From Aquipseudomonas guryensis (lineage in GTDB: Bacteria > Pseudomonadota > Gammaproteobacteria > Pseudomonadales > Pseudomonadaceae), in NCBI RefSeq assembly GCF_014164785.1, contig NZ_JACJFN010000001.1, forward strand, positions 1,488,001-1,552,000: a DNA stretch of 64,000 nucleotides, read 5' to 3'. Numbering within the stretch: position 1 is the stretch's first letter; each line of letters begins with the position of its first letter. The position numbers and the translations under genes were made by a program. The notes under the pieces were generated by a model. It did no database searches. It was not told where the DNA came from and was given only the letters and a program-made list of their open reading frames with translations. Positions 54,065 through 63,271 of the stretch are shown here, one piece after another.

Positions 54065-54540
54065 GCCTGTCTGCCCGCCAAGGCGCGCAGCGCGGCATGA
54101 CCCTGGTCGAGTTGGTCATCACCATCGTCATCCTCGGCATCGCCGCCGCCGCGATGTTCTCGGCCATGGCGGCGATCACCGGACGCTCGGCCGACCCCAT
54201 GTTGCGCCAGCAGAGTCTGGCGATTGCCGAGGCGTACCTGGAGGAAATCAGCCTGCAGGCGTTCCCGGCCAGTACCGCCTGTGCGGCCAGCAACAACGGT
54301 GCCGGGCGTGGCAGTTTCGACGATGTATGCGATTACAACGGTTTGTTCTACAGCAGCCAGGCCTTCGCTCCGCGCAGTGCCGCTTCGCCCACGCCCTTGC
54401 CGGGGCTGAGTGCCTATGAGGTCAATGTCGCGGTGGTGCCGGCAGTTCTCAACGGTGTCGACGCCTTGCGTATTACCGTCACCGTCACCGATCCCGGCGG
54501 CCAGCCGCTGGTGCTTGACGGCTACAGGACGGCTTACTGA
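54061..54540 (+). CDS. mshD: MSHA minor pilin MshD
   Basis: A 159-residue prepilin-like protein: MSLSARQGAQRG then MTLVELVITIVILGIAAAAMF, in which the +1 residue of the mature form is Met instead of Phe. A GspI/PilV-like segment follows (LRQQSLAIAEAYLEEISLQAF). It carries two Cys in the middle (TACAASN, DDVCDYN). It overlaps both neighbours. Confidence 0.84.
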   Translation: MSLSARQGAQRGMTLVELVITIVILGIAAAAMFSAMAAITGRSADPMLRQQSLAIAEAYLEEISLQAFPASTACAASNNGAGRGSFDDVCDYNGLFYSSQAFAPRSAASPTPLPGLSAYEVNVAVVPAVLNGVDALRITVTVTDPGGQPLVLDGYRTAY

Positions 54541-55508
54541 TGCAGCCAATTCCAGGCTCTAGCCGCGCCCCCCGTGGACGCGGGTTTACCGGCGAAACTG
54601 TTACGCAACGGCGCTTTCCCGGGGCTCGCCGAGGCGGCAAGGCGCTTGGCTTCACCCTGGTCGAACTGGTGATGGTAATCGCCCTGGCCGGGGTGGTGGC
54701 GGTGCTGATCAGTACGGTGATGTCCAACCCGTTACAGAGCTTCGTCGATCAGAGTCGGCGTGCCGAGCTGGTCGATCTGGCCGCCGGGGCACTCAACCGC
54801 ATGGCGCGCGATGTACGCCTGGCGGTGCCGAACACACTGCGCACGCCGGATGGACAAACCTTCGAGTTGCTGGCCATCCATGACGCCGGACGTTATCGCG
54901 CCAACCTGGCCGGTGGGGCGGTGCGCAATGACCCACCGCTTTGCCAGGGGGCACCTGCTGCCTGCGAAATCGAGGTGCTCAGCCCTGGCCTCGATGCGGC
55001 GAGGGTGGCCGAAGCACGCTGGATGGTCTTGTACAACATCGGCGCCAATACCCTCGGTGATTCGGTGTGGCCGCCGTTCAACAGCAGTTCGTCGGCCTCG
55101 CCAGCGGTGATCACCCCCAATGGCGTGGGCTTCGCCTTGAACAGTGGCGTGCTGACTCTGAGCGGCGCTGCAGCCCCCGGCTTTCGTTTCAAGTTCGCCT
55201 CGCCGCAGCATCGCTTCTATCTGGCCAGGGAGGTGCTGGGCTATCGCTGCGACAATCCCGGCACCGATGCGGCCACAGGGAATGGCACCGGGGTGATTCG
55301 CCGCGCTAGCTTCTCCAGCCTGGCCAGTAGTTACAGCTACAGCGCGGCAAACAGTTCACTATTGGTGGATGGTGTATCCACCTGTACTTTCACCTACGAG
55401 CCGGGCACCAATGCTCGCGGCGGGTTGATTACCCTGCGTGTCGGAGTGAAGCGCCAAGGCGAGGAAATCATGCTGTTGCAACAGGTCCATGTCGACAATG
55501 CGCCCTGA
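54540..55508 (+). CDS. mshO: MSHA minor pilin MshO with an unusually long leader
   Basis: A 322-residue GspJ/PilW-type prepilin. The hydrophobic N-helix FTLVELVMVIALAGVVAVLI begins only at residue 38, after a basic 37-residue leader ending KALG. No ATG, GTG or TTG lies between the ATG at 54540 and the helix in frame, so the long leader is genuine unless another codon is used. The ATG overlaps the mshD stop by 1 nt. The globular part carries Cys pairs (PPLCQGAPAAC, GYRCDNP, VSTCTFTY). Confidence 0.85.
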   Translation: MQPIPGSSRAPRGRGFTGETVTQRRFPGARRGGKALGFTLVELVMVIALAGVVAVLISTVMSNPLQSFVDQSRRAELVDLAAGALNRMARDVRLAVPNTLRTPDGQTFELLAIHDAGRYRANLAGGAVRNDPPLCQGAPAACEIEVLSPGLDAARVAEARWMVLYNIGANTLGDSVWPPFNSSSSASPAVITPNGVGFALNSGVLTLSGAAAPGFRFKFASPQHRFYLAREVLGYRCDNPGTDAATGNGTGVIRRASFSSLASSYSYSAANSSLLVDGVSTCTFTYEPGTNARGGLITLRVGVKRQGEEIMLLQQVHVDNAP

Positions 55509-55890
55509 CTCGCGCCAAGCGGGCTTCGGCCTGGTCGCGGCGATGTTCGTGATCATCATCATTGCCGCGGTGATCATTGCCATGTCGCGTCTGGCCGTGA
55601 CCCAGAATAGCACCAACAGCCTGGCGATCCAGCAGGCGCGGGCCTATCAGGCGGCGCAGGCCGGGCTGGAGTGGGGCATCAGCCGGGCCGTCAATGGCCA
55701 GCCCTGCACCAGCAGCTTTTCCCTGTCCGGGTTCTCCATCAGCGTGACCTGCACCCCGACGACCGCCATGACTGTTGCCGAAGAAAGCCAGACGGTGCAG
55801 TTCTATGAACTTACCGCCACTGCCGAGTACGGCACCACCGGCGGTGCCGACTATGCCTACCGCCGTTTGACTGCCGTAGTGGAGCGCTAG
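55489..55890 (+). CDS. mshP: MSHA protein MshP (PilX-like)
   Basis: A 133-residue protein with N-terminal MRPDSRQAGFGLVAAMFVIIIIAAVIIAM, a PilX-type segment without the Glu5 of pilins. A conserved helix follows (QQARAYQAAQAGLEWGISRAV), then CTSSFS and VTCTPT cysteines. It overlaps mshO by 20 nt; a second ATG at 55498 is possible. Its stop is immediately followed by the mshQ ATG. Confidence 0.82.
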   Translation: MSTMRPDSRQAGFGLVAAMFVIIIIAAVIIAMSRLAVTQNSTNSLAIQQARAYQAAQAGLEWGISRAVNGQPCTSSFSLSGFSISVTCTPTTAMTVAEESQTVQFYELTATAEYGTTGGADYAYRRLTAVVER

Positions 55891-58800
55891 ATGAACGTTG
55901 TCCGTCTGCTCCTGTTGCTTGCCGCCAGTCTGTTTAGTCCCTGGCTACTGGCGGCCACCTGCCAATCGGTATTCCCCGGCAGTATTACCAGCAACAGTAG
56001 CAATCAGCTGGATCTGAGCGGAGTGGTCTGGCAGAACACGCCTACTCTCGGGGCGAGTAATCGTAGTTTGGGAGCGGGCGATCACTACTTTGGCGGAGGC
56101 AGCACCAGCAACAGCTGGAGTCTGACCACCACCGGCGGCGCCAGCACTCGGGTGTTCGTCAACGGTGGTTTGACACTGGCCAACAACAGCCAGCTGAACG
56201 CCGGTGGAAATCCCCAGGACATGATTCTGGTGGTCAATGGCAGCCTGTCGCTGGGCAACAACGTCACGATCCGCGGCTTCGTTTACGCCACTGGTGGCAT
56301 CAGCTTCGGCAACAACCTGACGCTCAATGGCGCCATCACTTCGCTGGGCGCTTCATCCAGCCCGGGTGGCAGCAGCAGTTTGACCTATAACAACAATGCT
56401 ATCGACCTGGCCGATTTTGCAGGCCTCTGTGGTTCCACGGTTAACCCGATATTGAGCTGGTTCCTCGATGAGGCCAGCTGGACTGGCGCGGCCGGTGAGG
56501 TACTCGACAGCAGTGGCAATGCCCTTAACGGCACGGTGCTGAATGGCGCCAGTACGGCCAATAGCACGCCGGCCCTGCCGCAGATCAATGCCCAGGGCAC
56601 CTGCGGCTATGGCACGTTCAACAGCACGTCCAGCCAGTATGTGCAGCGCGCCGACAACAACCTGCTCGATCTGTCGGGCAGCTTTACCATTGGCCTTTGG
56701 GTTAAGCCACGCACGCTACCTTCTTCGGGGCTGATGAGCATTCTGTCCAAGGATGAGAATTACGAGTTTCACCTCAACCCCGGCGGCACCATCAACTGGT
56801 GGTGGCAGACCACCGCCAACGCCACCAACCAGTTCAACAGCACCACGGCATTGCCGGTGGGGCAGTGGAGCCATGTGCTGATTCGTTATGCGCCGGGTAA
56901 TCAGCGCATCTATATCAACGGCGCCCTGGCCGGCCAGGCCAGTTTCAGCGGTACGCCGCGGGTCAATAGCGACCCCTTGCAGCTTGGCGCCGACCAGGGC
57001 GTGGCGGGCCGTTATTTCAATGGCGAGCTGGATGAGTTGCGCATCTACAACGCTGCGCTCAGTGAGGCGCAGATCAGTGCGCTGGTGGCCGAACGACACC
57101 CATGTGGCCTTAACCTGCAGTGCTTCACCGATAGTTTCGACGACGGCAGCCTGGGTGATGACTGGGCCGTTGCCAGTCGAGGTGCCACGGCGTTCACGCC
57201 GACGGTCACTGGCCAGCGCATGCGCCTGACCAGCAACCAGGGCAACGTGTCGACCTCGTCCACCCTGCAGCGCCTGTTCCCGGCGGCGGGCAACTATATC
57301 CAGGTGCAGTTCAAGCATTACGCCTACAACGGCAGCGGCGCCGATGGCGTGGCCGTGGTGCTGTCGGATGCTACGGTGACGCCACAGCCGGGTGCGTTTG
57401 GCGGGCCACTCGGCTATGGCACCCGTGGCGATGCGGCCAACCCCGGTTTCGCTGGCGGCTGGCTGGGGGTGGGGATTGATGAGTACGGCAACTTTTCCGT
57501 CGAGGGTGGGGACAATCCGCAGCAGCAACGCCCCGACTCGGTGGCCATCCGCGGTTCCAGTGCTACTGGCGGAACCAGTGGTTATCGCTACATCGCCGGA
57601 ACCCCGGCCGGTCTCAGTCCCGGAGTCGACAACGCGGCGAGCACCTCGGCAGCGCCCGGACACACCTACCGCATCACCCTGGATGGCCGCTTCAGCAACG
57701 AGGCGCGAGTCACCGTGGAGCGCGACAGCGGCGCTGGCTTTGTCGTGCTCAATGGCCTCAACGCAGTCAACGTGTTGGCTGCTGCCAACAGCCAGGCTCC
57801 TTTGCCCAGTGACTTCTACCTGTCGCTGACCGGCTCCACCGGCGGCTCGACCAATATCCACGAGCTGGACGACCTGCAGGTCTGCGCCACCGATATCAAT
57901 CCTGTCGGCCAGCAGATCGACCACTTCGAGTTCAGCTACACGGCCAGCGCCCTGACCTGTAACCCGCAACCGGTGACTATTCGCGCCTGCCTGAACAGCA
58001 GCTGCAGCAGCCTCTATACCAACCCGGTCAGCGTCACCATGAGCCCCGCCAATTACTGGACGGCCACTGCACCCGCCACTGTCAGCGGTAGCACCATCAC
58101 CTTCAGCGGTGGTTCGGCGCTGGCGCAGTTGCGCGTGCCGACTGCAGGTAGCGTGGCTCTGGGCGTTCAGGCTTCGGTGCCGACGACCAAACCCAACAGC
58201 CAGACCGTTTGCTCGACCGCAGGTTGCCAGATCAGTTATGCCGACAGCGGCCTGCTGCTGCAGGTGCCCAACCTGCTGGCGGCTAAGCCGACGCCGGCGA
58301 CCATCAGCGCGGTGCGCAAGTCCGACAGCGCCCTGCAGTGTGTGCCAGCTTTCGCCAATGTCACCCGCAGCATCAGCTTCACCTCGGCTTACAGCAACCC
58401 GAGCAGCGGTACCCAGCCGGTTGTGATCAATGGCAGCGAGGTACGCGCCACGCCTGTCAGCCTGAGTCTCAACTTCGATGCCACCGGCACCGCGCCGCTG
58501 ACCGTGCGTTACGACGATGCGGGCGAGATGCAGCTCAGGGCCCGCTACCTGGGCAGTGCCAGTGATGCCACTGAGGGGCTGGTGCTGGATAACACCCTTA
58601 CGGACGACTTGTTCGTCAGCAAGCCCTACGGCCTCTGCCTGCAGACTGCCAGTACCCTCAGCCCCACTACCGACTGCGGCGATGCCAGCTGCGCGGTGTT
58701 CCCAGGTGGTATTCGCGCAGGTGACAGCTTCCCGCTGACTATTCGTGCTGTGGGCTGGCAGGCTGATGGTGAGGCACTGACGGCGGCAGAGTTGTGCAGC

Positions 58801-59973
58801 GGCAATATCACCACGCCGAACTTCCTCCATCCAGGCATCACGCTTGCCAGTGCGGTGCAGGCCCCTGCCGGCGGCGATCCCGGCGACGTGACGCCAACCA
58901 GCTACGACCACGCCCTGGGTAATCAGACCGAAGTTGCTGCCGCCATTTCCGAGGTTGGCGTATTCACGCTAAGCGCCAGCCCAGCTGCCAGCTATTTCGG
59001 CGAAACGGTCAGTGGTGGCACCAGCGGTCTGGTCGGGCGCTTCATCCCGGCCTATCTCGGCGCCGCAGGGGACGCCAGCCTGACGTCGAGTTGCGGCAGT
59101 GCCTTCAGCTATCAGGGGCAGCCCATGGACTTCGCCAGTGACCATGAGCCGACGCTGACGATCACCGGCTACAACCGGGGCGGCAACGTCACCACGAACT
59201 ACGACCGCGGCGACTTCTGGCGCCTTTCTACGCCTGCTGCTGGCAGCTACAGCTCGGTGACCGGAACCAGCGGTCTCGATGCTCGCCTTGCCAGCCAGGG
59301 CACTGCAAGTTTGCTGGTAGAGGGGGCGGGTGACGGCGATGGTGCGCGCAGCTACCGCTGGAGCGATGAACAGCTGCTGTACACCCCGGCCGTACTGCCC
59401 AGCAGCGCTGACTATCCCTTTATGGCCCGCATTCAGCAGAGCTTCGCGGCTGCAGCGTTGACCGATCTGGATGGTGCCTGCCATGGCAATGGGACGACCT
59501 GCCAGGGCTATGCCTACGACTTTGCCGATGAGCCGGGCAGTGAAGTGCGCCTGGGCCGCCTGCGCATTGGCAATGCTCATGGTTCGGAGCTACAGAGCCT
59601 GAGCCTGCCGGTGATCCTGGAAAGCTGGCAGAACACGGCCGGCGGTAGCTTCCAGCTTGAAGGCCTGGATACCTGCACCACTGCCACCGCCCTGGCGGCA
59701 CCGCTGCTGGATCAGTACAGCGGTAGCCTGGCGGCGGGCGAAACCACGCCAAGTCTGAACTGGCCGCTCGATCCTGCGGCTCACGCGCTGTTGCTGAGCG
59801 CGCCGGGCAATGGCAACGATGGCTCGGTACAGGTCAGCTTCCCATCCGCACCGAGCTGGCTGCAGTATCCCTGGGACGGGGCGACCCGCTCGGCGGCGCG
59901 TGGTCTGGCCAGCTTCGGCATCTACAAGGGCGCCGCTCCGCTGATCTACCGGCGCGAGCTGTACCGCCAGTAA
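55891..59973 (+). CDS. mshQ: Large pilus-associated protein MshQ
   Basis: A 1360-residue secreted protein. Signal peptide MNVVRLLLLLAASLFSPWLLA; a polymer-forming-like beta region (about 75-160: SLGNNVTIRGFVYATGG, SFGNNLTLNGAITS); a LamG/concanavalin-like domain (about 185-405: LDLSGSFTIGLWVKPRTLPS, RIYINGALAG, GELDELRIYNAAL); an L-type-lectin-like domain (about 410-665: DSFDDGSLGDDW, GGWLGVGIDEYGNF); and a long C-terminal DUF6701 region ending ASFGIYKGAAPLIYRRELYRQ. Two sugar-binding-type folds suggest a tip adhesin. It is the last gene, closed by a terminator. Confidence 0.9.
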   Translation: MNVVRLLLLLAASLFSPWLLAATCQSVFPGSITSNSSNQLDLSGVVWQNTPTLGASNRSLGAGDHYFGGGSTSNSWSLTTTGGASTRVFVNGGLTLANNSQLNAGGNPQDMILVVNGSLSLGNNVTIRGFVYATGGISFGNNLTLNGAITSLGASSSPGGSSSLTYNNNAIDLADFAGLCGSTVNPILSWFLDEASWTGAAGEVLDSSGNALNGTVLNGASTANSTPALPQINAQGTCGYGTFNSTSSQYVQRADNNLLDLSGSFTIGLWVKPRTLPSSGLMSILSKDENYEFHLNPGGTINWWWQTTANATNQFNSTTALPVGQWSHVLIRYAPGNQRIYINGALAGQASFSGTPRVNSDPLQLGADQGVAGRYFNGELDELRIYNAALSEAQISALVAERHPCGLNLQCFTDSFDDGSLGDDWAVASRGATAFTPTVTGQRMRLTSNQGNVSTSSTLQRLFPAAGNYIQVQFKHYAYNGSGADGVAVVLSDATVTPQPGAFGGPLGYGTRGDAANPGFAGGWLGVGIDEYGNFSVEGGDNPQQQRPDSVAIRGSSATGGTSGYRYIAGTPAGLSPGVDNAASTSAAPGHTYRITLDGRFSNEARVTVERDSGAGFVVLNGLNAVNVLAAANSQAPLPSDFYLSLTGSTGGSTNIHELDDLQVCATDINPVGQQIDHFEFSYTASALTCNPQPVTIRACLNSSCSSLYTNPVSVTMSPANYWTATAPATVSGSTITFSGGSALAQLRVPTAGSVALGVQASVPTTKPNSQTVCSTAGCQISYADSGLLLQVPNLLAAKPTPATISAVRKSDSALQCVPAFANVTRSISFTSAYSNPSSGTQPVVINGSEVRATPVSLSLNFDATGTAPLTVRYDDAGEMQLRARYLGSASDATEGLVLDNTLTDDLFVSKPYGLCLQTASTLSPTTDCGDASCAVFPGGIRAGDSFPLTIRAVGWQADGEALTAAELCSGNITTPNFLHPGITLASAVQAPAGGDPGDVTPTSYDHALGNQTEVAAAISEVGVFTLSASPAASYFGETVSGGTSGLVGRFIPAYLGAAGDASLTSSCGSAFSYQGQPMDFASDHEPTLTITGYNRGGNVTTNYDRGDFWRLSTPAAGSYSSVTGTSGLDARLASQGTASLLVEGAGDGDGARSYRWSDEQLLYTPAVLPSSADYPFMARIQQSFAAAALTDLDGACHGNGTTCQGYAYDFADEPGSEVRLGRLRIGNAHGSELQSLSLPVILESWQNTAGGSFQLEGLDTCTTATALAAPLLDQYSGSLAAGETTPSLNWPLDPAAHALLLSAPGNGNDGSVQVSFPSAPSWLQYPWDGATRSAARGLASFGIYKGAAPLIYRRELYRQ

Positions 59974-60007
59974 ACAAAAAGGCCACCTGCGAAGGTGGCC
60001 TTTTTGT
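59974..60007 (+). terminator. Terminator of the msh operon
   Basis: ACAAAAAGGCCACC and GGTGGCCTTTTTGT form a perfect 14-bp stem around TGCGAA, beginning on the last base after the mshQ stop. It is symmetric, so it could also stop minus-strand read-through. Confidence 0.95.
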
Positions 60008-60387
60008 TGGGCTTGTAAAAGAGGGGAATCCCCGGCCTGCCTGTACCAAGGTCCCCAAAACTGGGATTGCTAGAGTCTATGCAGACTGTGTGCCAGTTTT
60101 ATTACGCTGGCTGCAGGCCTTGTGAATACTGGGTTTCAGCACTTTTCGGCAGGGGCGTTCGCGGCTGAGCTGGCTGGCTGCTGGACTGCGAGGGTGCACC
60201 AGGCTGAGGCGGGTGCATTGCTCTGGCGCATGGGGGCGCGGTCTGAGAGTTTGCGGCTGCAGTCGCTCCTGCACAAAGTTTCGTGGGGCAGCCCTACGAA
60301 AACGCCTGCACAGCAGATAACCGGACATCGCCATAAGAAACGGGCCCGATTGGGCCCGTTCTCAGTTGCTTGCGCTAAGCCTGCGGC
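60008..60387. other. 380-bp spacer between mshQ and ntrC
   Basis: No convincing gene on either strand. It holds an imperfect hairpin, TTTCGT (60279-60284) with ACGAAA (60296-60301) around GGGGCAGCCCT, next to GCGGCTGCAGTCGCTCCTGC (about 60254-60273). Together these resemble degenerate Pseudomonas REP-type sequence. The ntrC terminator occupies the right end. Confidence 0.6.
60338..60362 (-). terminator. Terminator of ntrBC
   Basis: AACGGGCCC and GGGCCCGTT pair around GATT at 60339-60360, 26 bp past the ntrC stop. On the minus strand the stem is followed by TCTTATGG, a weak T run. Confidence 0.7.
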
Positions 60388-61821
60388 TTATTCGTCGCCG
60401 TCGTCGTCATCCGCGCCGTCGACCTTCATGCCCAGCTCCTTGATCTTGCGGGTCAGGGTGTTGCGACCCCAGCCCAGCAGCACGGCGGCATCGCGGCGGC
60501 GGCCGGCGGTGTGCTTGAGGGCGGTCTCGATCATGATCCGCTCGAAGGTCGGCACGGCACTGTCCAGCAGGCTCGACTGGCCGCGACCGAGGGACTGGTC
60601 GGCCCACTGGCGCAGGGCCTGTTCCCAGTTGCTCGCCGGGGCGCTTTCCTGGGGCTGGGTGAGCAGCTCCGGTGGCAGGTCGTCGACATGCACTTCGCGC
60701 CCGGAGGCCATCACGGTGATCCAGCGGCAGGTGTTCTCCAGCTGGCGCACGTTGCCCGGCCACGGCAGGTGCTTGAGGTAGTCCTCGGTTTCGCTCTTCA
60801 GCAGCTTGGGCTCGACGGCCAGCTCCTGGGCGGCGCGGGCGAGGAAGTGGCGGGCCAGGGTGGGGATGTCTTCGCGGCGATCCGACAGGCGCGGGATGTG
60901 GATGCGGATCACGTTGAGGCGGTGGAACAGGTCTTCGCGGAACTTGCCGGCCTGCACCAGGGTTTCCAGGTTCTGGTGGGTGGCGGCGATGATGCGCACG
61001 TCGACCTTGACCGGCGTGTGACCGCCGACCCGGTAGAACTCGCCATCGGCCAGTACGCGCAGCAGGCGGGTCTGGGTGTCGGCCGGCATGTCGCCGATTT
61101 CGTCGAGGAATAGGGTGCCGCCGTCGGCCTGCTCGAAGCGCCCGCGCCGCTGGTTGGCCGCGCCAGTAAAAGCGCCTTTCTCGTGGCCGAACAGCTCTGA
61201 TTCCATCAGGTCCTTGGGGATCGCCGCCATGTTCAGCGCGATGAACGGCGAAGCCGCGCGCGGGCTGTGGCGGTGCAGGGCGTGGGCGACCAGTTCTTTA
61301 CCGGTACCCGACTCGCCATTGATCAGCACGGTGATGTTGGAGTGCGAGAGACGGCCAATGGCGCGGAAGACTTCCTGCATGGCCGGCGCTTCGCCGATGA
61401 TTTCCGGGGTGCGCGCCTGCTCCACCGGTACGCTCAAGCCTTGCTGTTCCTGGGCGTGCTGGTTGGCGCGCTTGACCAAGGAGACTGCTTCATCGACGTC
61501 GAACGGCTTGGGCAGGTACTCGAAGGCACCGCCCTGGTAGGAGGCCACGGCGCTGTCCAGGTCGGAGTGCGCGGTCATGATGATCACCGGCAGGCGCGGG
61601 TGCAGGTCGCGGATGCGCGCCAGCAGTTCCAGGCCGCTGGCGCCGGGCATGCGGATGTCGGAGATGATCACGTCCGGCTGCTGGCGGGCGAGTCGGCTCA
61701 GCACGCCATCGGCGCTGTCGAAACTCTGGGTGGTCATGCCTTCCTGTTGCAGGGCCTTTTCCAGCACCCAGCGGATGGAACGGTCGTCATCGACAATCCA
61801 GACGGTTTCACTGCGGCTCAT
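60388..61821 (-). CDS. ntrC: Nitrogen regulator NtrC (sigma-54 activator)
   Basis: A 477-residue response regulator. The receiver has acidic pocket DDD (11-13) and phospho-acceptor Asp55 (VIISDIRMPG). The AAA domain has Walker A GESGTGKE, the sigma-54-contacting GAFTGA at 216-221 and Walker B GGTLFLDEIGD. The C-terminal Fis-type helix-turn-helix (TAGRRRDAAVLLGWGRNTLTRKIK) is followed by an acidic tail, GADDDDGDE. The start at 61821 lies 2 bp after the ntrB stop (61824). With NtrB it controls nitrogen-limitation genes through sigma-54. Confidence 0.97.
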   Translation of the reverse strand: MSRSETVWIVDDDRSIRWVLEKALQQEGMTTQSFDSADGVLSRLARQQPDVIISDIRMPGASGLELLARIRDLHPRLPVIIMTAHSDLDSAVASYQGGAFEYLPKPFDVDEAVSLVKRANQHAQEQQGLSVPVEQARTPEIIGEAPAMQEVFRAIGRLSHSNITVLINGESGTGKELVAHALHRHSPRAASPFIALNMAAIPKDLMESELFGHEKGAFTGAANQRRGRFEQADGGTLFLDEIGDMPADTQTRLLRVLADGEFYRVGGHTPVKVDVRIIAATHQNLETLVQAGKFREDLFHRLNVIRIHIPRLSDRREDIPTLARHFLARAAQELAVEPKLLKSETEDYLKHLPWPGNVRQLENTCRWITVMASGREVHVDDLPPELLTQPQESAPASNWEQALRQWADQSLGRGQSSLLDSAVPTFERIMIETALKHTAGRRRDAAVLLGWGRNTLTRKIKELGMKVDGADDDDGDE

Positions 61822-61823
61822 GA

Positions 61824-62903
61824 CTAAGAGGCTCCTTGTTCCAGGGGCAGGAAGATCGAGAACACGGTATGGCCGGGGTGGCTCTCGCACTCGATCAGTC
61901 CCTGGTGCTGACTGATGATGTTCTGGGTGATGGCCAGGCCCAGCCCGGTACCGTCCGGACGGCCGCTGACCATGGGGTAGAAGATGGTTTCCTGCAGCTC
62001 GGGTGGAATGCCCGGGCCGTTGTCGATGATTTCCACTTTCACCACCAGGCGGTGGCGCACGTGGCCGATTGTGAACTGGCGCAGGGTGCGGGTGCGCAGG
62101 CTGATGCGGCCCAGGCGCAGGTCGCTCTGGGCGGCGAGGGCCTGCATGGCGTTGCGCACGATATTGAGCACGGCCTGGATCATCTGCTCGCGGTCGATCA
62201 GTACATCGGGGATGCTCGGGTCGTAGTCACGCACCAGGGTGATGCTGCCTTGGCATTCGGCTTCGATCAGGCTGCTGACCCGTTCCAGCACTTCATGCAC
62301 GTTGGTCATGGCCAGCGATGGCAGCTTGTTCGAGCCGAGCATGCGGTCGACCAGGTTACGCAGGCGGTCGGCCTCCTCGATGATCACGTTGGTGTAATCC
62401 TTGAGGCTTTCTTCCGGCAGCTCGCGGGCCAGCAGCTGCGCTGCGCCACGGATGCCGCCGAGCGGGTTCTTGATCTCATGGGCCAGGCCGCGCACCAGCA
62501 TCTTGGTGGTTTCCTGCTTGGACAGCTGCGCCTCTTCCTTGGTGATGCGCAGTAGGCGGTCGCGCGGGTGCACTTCCAGCAGCAGCAGGGTCTGGCCAAG
62601 GCTGAGAATCGGCGTTACTGCGTAGTCGACGGTCAGCGTCTGCCCGTTCAGTGCGGTGAGCATGGCTTCGCGCTTGGTGAAGGGGTGAGCATGTTCGACC
62701 GCCTGGCGCAGGGAGTTGAGCGCTTCCTGGGATTCGGTGAACAGTTCGCTGATGAACTGGCCATGGCTGCGCTGGCCACTGACGGCCAGGAGCATTTCCG
62801 CCGCGGGATTCATGTATTCGAGGCGCAGGTCAGCGTCGAGCAGAATGGTCGCAGTGGTCAGGTTGTCCAGCAGCAGGCGGTGCAGTGTGTCGTTCAGGGT
62901 CAT
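61824..62903 (-). CDS. ntrB: Nitrogen sensor kinase NtrB
   Basis: A 359-residue soluble histidine kinase/phosphatase that controls NtrC in response to PII. PAS domain about 10-125 (LDADLRLEYMNPAAEMLL); H-box GLAHEIKNPLGG with His142; N-box VLNIVRNAMQAL; G-boxes DNGPGIPPELQETIF and GRPDGTGLGLAI. There is no membrane segment. It is first of the ntrB-ntrC pair. glnA, often further upstream, is not in the window. Confidence 0.97.
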   Translation of the reverse strand: MTLNDTLHRLLLDNLTTATILLDADLRLEYMNPAAEMLLAVSGQRSHGQFISELFTESQEALNSLRQAVEHAHPFTKREAMLTALNGQTLTVDYAVTPILSLGQTLLLLEVHPRDRLLRITKEEAQLSKQETTKMLVRGLAHEIKNPLGGIRGAAQLLARELPEESLKDYTNVIIEEADRLRNLVDRMLGSNKLPSLAMTNVHEVLERVSSLIEAECQGSITLVRDYDPSIPDVLIDREQMIQAVLNIVRNAMQALAAQSDLRLGRISLRTRTLRQFTIGHVRHRLVVKVEIIDNGPGIPPELQETIFYPMVSGRPDGTGLGLAITQNIISQHQGLIECESHPGHTVFSIFLPLEQGAS

Positions 62904-63271
62904 GGGCAGGCATCCGGCAATGGGTAGGAAAATGCAAGAAGCAAACCAAAGCCCCGAAAAGACGCGTGTTATCTGCTGGCGCCGCCATTTCAGCTACGTT
63001 TCAGCGCAGCTCGCGGGGTAAGGGGTGAACCAAAACAGGGAGAGTATAGAAATCGGTGCAGATCAGTGCTTCAAAGTGGTGCGTTGTTCTGCGCAGTGCC
63101 GGGTCTGTTTGCGCTTTCTAGGACTGGCAGGCGATTGAAAAGCACTGGTTAGGTAGCCACTGCATCGAGTGGATGAGCGCGCGGAGTGATGCGGCGGAGA
63201 TGAGGTGCGACCTTTAAGTCGCCCTTGCTAAGGGTGCTGTGCGCACCGGAGTGCGCGCAGCGGCGGGAGAT
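62904..63271. other. 368-bp spacer upstream of ntrB
   Basis: No gene is seen. On the minus strand CGCACCACTTTGAAGCAC (about 63063-63080) is a partial match to the NtrC palindrome GCACCA-N5-TGGTGC, too weak to call. Near the right end are two hairpins: CCCTT/AAGGG (63222-63234) and the long near-palindrome at 63236-63261. The ntrBC promoter, if separate, must lie in the left part. Confidence 0.5.
63236..63261 (-). terminator. Strong GC hairpin after the DUF4124 gene
   Basis: GCTGTGCGCAC and GTGCGCGCAGC form an 11-bp stem with one G-T pair and loop CGGA, 10 bp beyond the DUF4124 stop. No T run follows on the minus strand, so it may stabilise the mRNA end rather than terminate transcription. 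Confidence 0.45.

Noticed and set aside
56716..58911. 731-codon minus-strand frame inside mshQ
   Set aside because: Antisense shadow; its translation lacks recognisable domains, whereas the plus-strand frame has a signal peptide and lectin-like domains and fits the operon.
63063..63080. NtrC-binding site ahead of ntrB
   Set aside because: Only one half-site matches well; the second half is poor and no sigma-54 promoter accompanies it.
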